DNA of 64,000 bases from Thiorhodovibrio winogradskyi (GTDB taxonomy: Bacteria; Pseudomonadota; Gammaproteobacteria; Chromatiales; Chromatiaceae), in NCBI RefSeq assembly GCF_036208045.1, contig NZ_CP121472.1, positions 4,537,531 to 4,601,530 of the forward strand. The letters are read 5' to 3'. Position 1 is the stretch's first letter, and every line of letters begins with the position of its first letter. Below the pieces are notes generated by a model. That model searched no databases. It was not told where the DNA came from and worked only from the letters and a program-made list of their open reading frames with translations. Position numbers and translations under genes: made by a program. Below, one piece after another: positions 63,204 through 64,000 of this stretch.

Positions 63204-64000
63204 GTGACTGCCCCTCACGCATTCATCACTGGTGGCTCCAGTGGCATCGGACTTGCTGTCGCCAAGCGGTTGGCACTCAAAGGCTGGCGCTTATCCCTTC
63301 TGGCGAGGGATGAGCACAAGCTCGAGCAGGCAAAAAACGCCCTAGCACTCTTGCGATATCGCCGCGGGCAGTGCAGCTCAATTAGCGAGCAAATAGGCGC
63401 AGAGCCGTCGGTCCCAATTGATATATTAACACTCAGCGCCGACCTGACCGACCCCGCACAAACGGTCAATGCGGCGCGGCATGCTATTGCCACCATGGGT
63501 GCACCCCAACTACTGGTTAACTGTGCTGGGATGGCCCGTCCTGGTCATTTTATCGAAATGCCCCTCGACATCCATCGACGCACAATGGATGTTAACTACT
63601 TTGGCACACTCACAATGATTCGGGCGCTCGCACCCGCCATGATTGACATGGGTGGGGGAAAAATTGTTTTAATATCCTCAGGCGCCGGACTTGTTGGCAT
63701 TTTTGGGTACTCAGCCTACAGTCCAACAAAGTTCGCGGTACGCGGACTTGCGGAAGTGCTGCGCGCGGAACTCAAACCCTTGGGCATCAGGGTGTTTGTT
63801 GTCTATCCACCCGATACTGACACACCCCAACTCGCTGAGGAAAACAGGTACAAGCCCCCCGAGACGCGCGCCATCACCGGTTCGGCGACAACACGCAGTG
63901 CCGAGATGGTCGCTGCAGCCATCCTGTCAGGCATCAACAAAAACCGTTTCCTGATCGCCCCAGGATGGGAAATGGCGCTACTCGCCCGACTACACAGTCT
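63204..64000 (+). CDS. 3-ketodihydrosphingosine reductase-like SDR, 3' end beyond window
   Basis: The open frame starts GTG 63204, 9 nt after the acyltransferase stop and in the same frame, and runs to the window edge (265 codons). NAD(P) motif: TGGSSGIG. NCAG motif: LVNCAGMARPG. Active site: S159 (SSGAG), Y172 and K176 (YSPTK). After it come VRGLAEVLRAELKPLG and YPPDTDTPQLAEEN with KPPETR, very close to the motif that marks 3-ketodihydrosphingosine reductases (KDSR/TSC10) of eukaryotes. This would reduce the 3-keto group formed by the oxoamine synthase. The last part of the gene and any downstream genes are not seen. Confidence 0.88.
   Translation, partial: MTAPHAFITGGSSGIGLAVAKRLALKGWRLSLLARDEHKLEQAKNALALLRYRRGQCSSISEQIGAEPSVPIDILTLSADLTDPAQTVNAARHAIATMGAPQLLVNCAGMARPGHFIEMPLDIHRRTMDVNYFGTLTMIRALAPAMIDMGGGKIVLISSGAGLVGIFGYSAYSPTKFAVRGLAEVLRAELKPLGIRVFVVYPPDTDTPQLAEENRYKPPETRAITGSATTRSAEMVAAAILSGINKNRFLIAPGWEMALLARLHS

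Overview
The window reads as a GC-rich chromosomal segment of an autotrophic gammaproteobacterium, most likely a purple sulfur bacterium (Chromatiaceae or a relative). This is an inference from gene content: a membrane-bound uptake [NiFe]-hydrogenase operon in the order hupSLCDH, class I fructose-1,6-bisphosphatase, CysG-type siroheme synthase, UbiG, and gammaproteobacterial housekeeping families (YciK, DUF2058, HDOD, TypA). No rRNA or photosynthesis gene is present to confirm it.

Positions 1-24966 are mostly core genes: the start of treZ, a lipoprotein, a PH-domain membrane protein, two solute-binding proteins without permeases, Skp, TatD, HDOD, rhodanese, cysG, folK, fbp, dacB, a DegQ-like protease, apbE, a very acidic SPOR-domain protein, uppP, ubiG, a yciK-like gene with an altered active site, tRNA-Leu(CAG), rlmI-like and typA. 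Two copies of a 133-134 bp inverted-repeat element lie here, one of which supplies the start codon of the tatD-family gene. A 28-bp perfect inverted repeat lies before ubiG, and an intrinsic terminator sits inside the typA leader.

Positions 25440-36829 hold signalling and hydrogen metabolism: a PAS-GGDEF-EAL gene broken by a frameshift, a methyltransferase, a DUF302 protein, the hup operon (small subunit of the six-cysteine, oxygen-tolerant type) and a diguanylate cyclase whose start overlaps the hupH stop.

Positions 36928-47681 form an island of surface or secreted proteins. It contains an M10-type zinc protease, a 1416-residue choice-of-anchor-I/5'-nucleotidase fusion, an OafA-like acyltransferase and two tandem DUF4214 proteins. 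Four of the five carry a C-terminal DUF4214 module. About 1.5 kb of gene-poor DNA with decayed repeats follows.

Positions 49202-64000 are the most interesting part: an apparent operon, all on the + strand and running off the window. In order it encodes a 53-codon ORF, an alpha-oxoamine synthase of the serine palmitoyltransferase/BioF family, a 2532-residue highly reducing type I polyketide synthase without thioesterase, a DevB-like fusion protein, two FtsX/DevC-like permeases, a DevA-like ATPase, a PlsC-like acyltransferase and a 3-ketodihydrosphingosine-reductase-like SDR. Together these look like a pathway that builds a long chain on a PKS, releases it by decarboxylative condensation with an amino acid, reduces the 3-keto group, acylates the product and exports it. 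The logic resembles fungal fumonisin synthesis (PKS, AONS and KDSR) joined to a DevBCA-type glycolipid exporter. The product is unknown.
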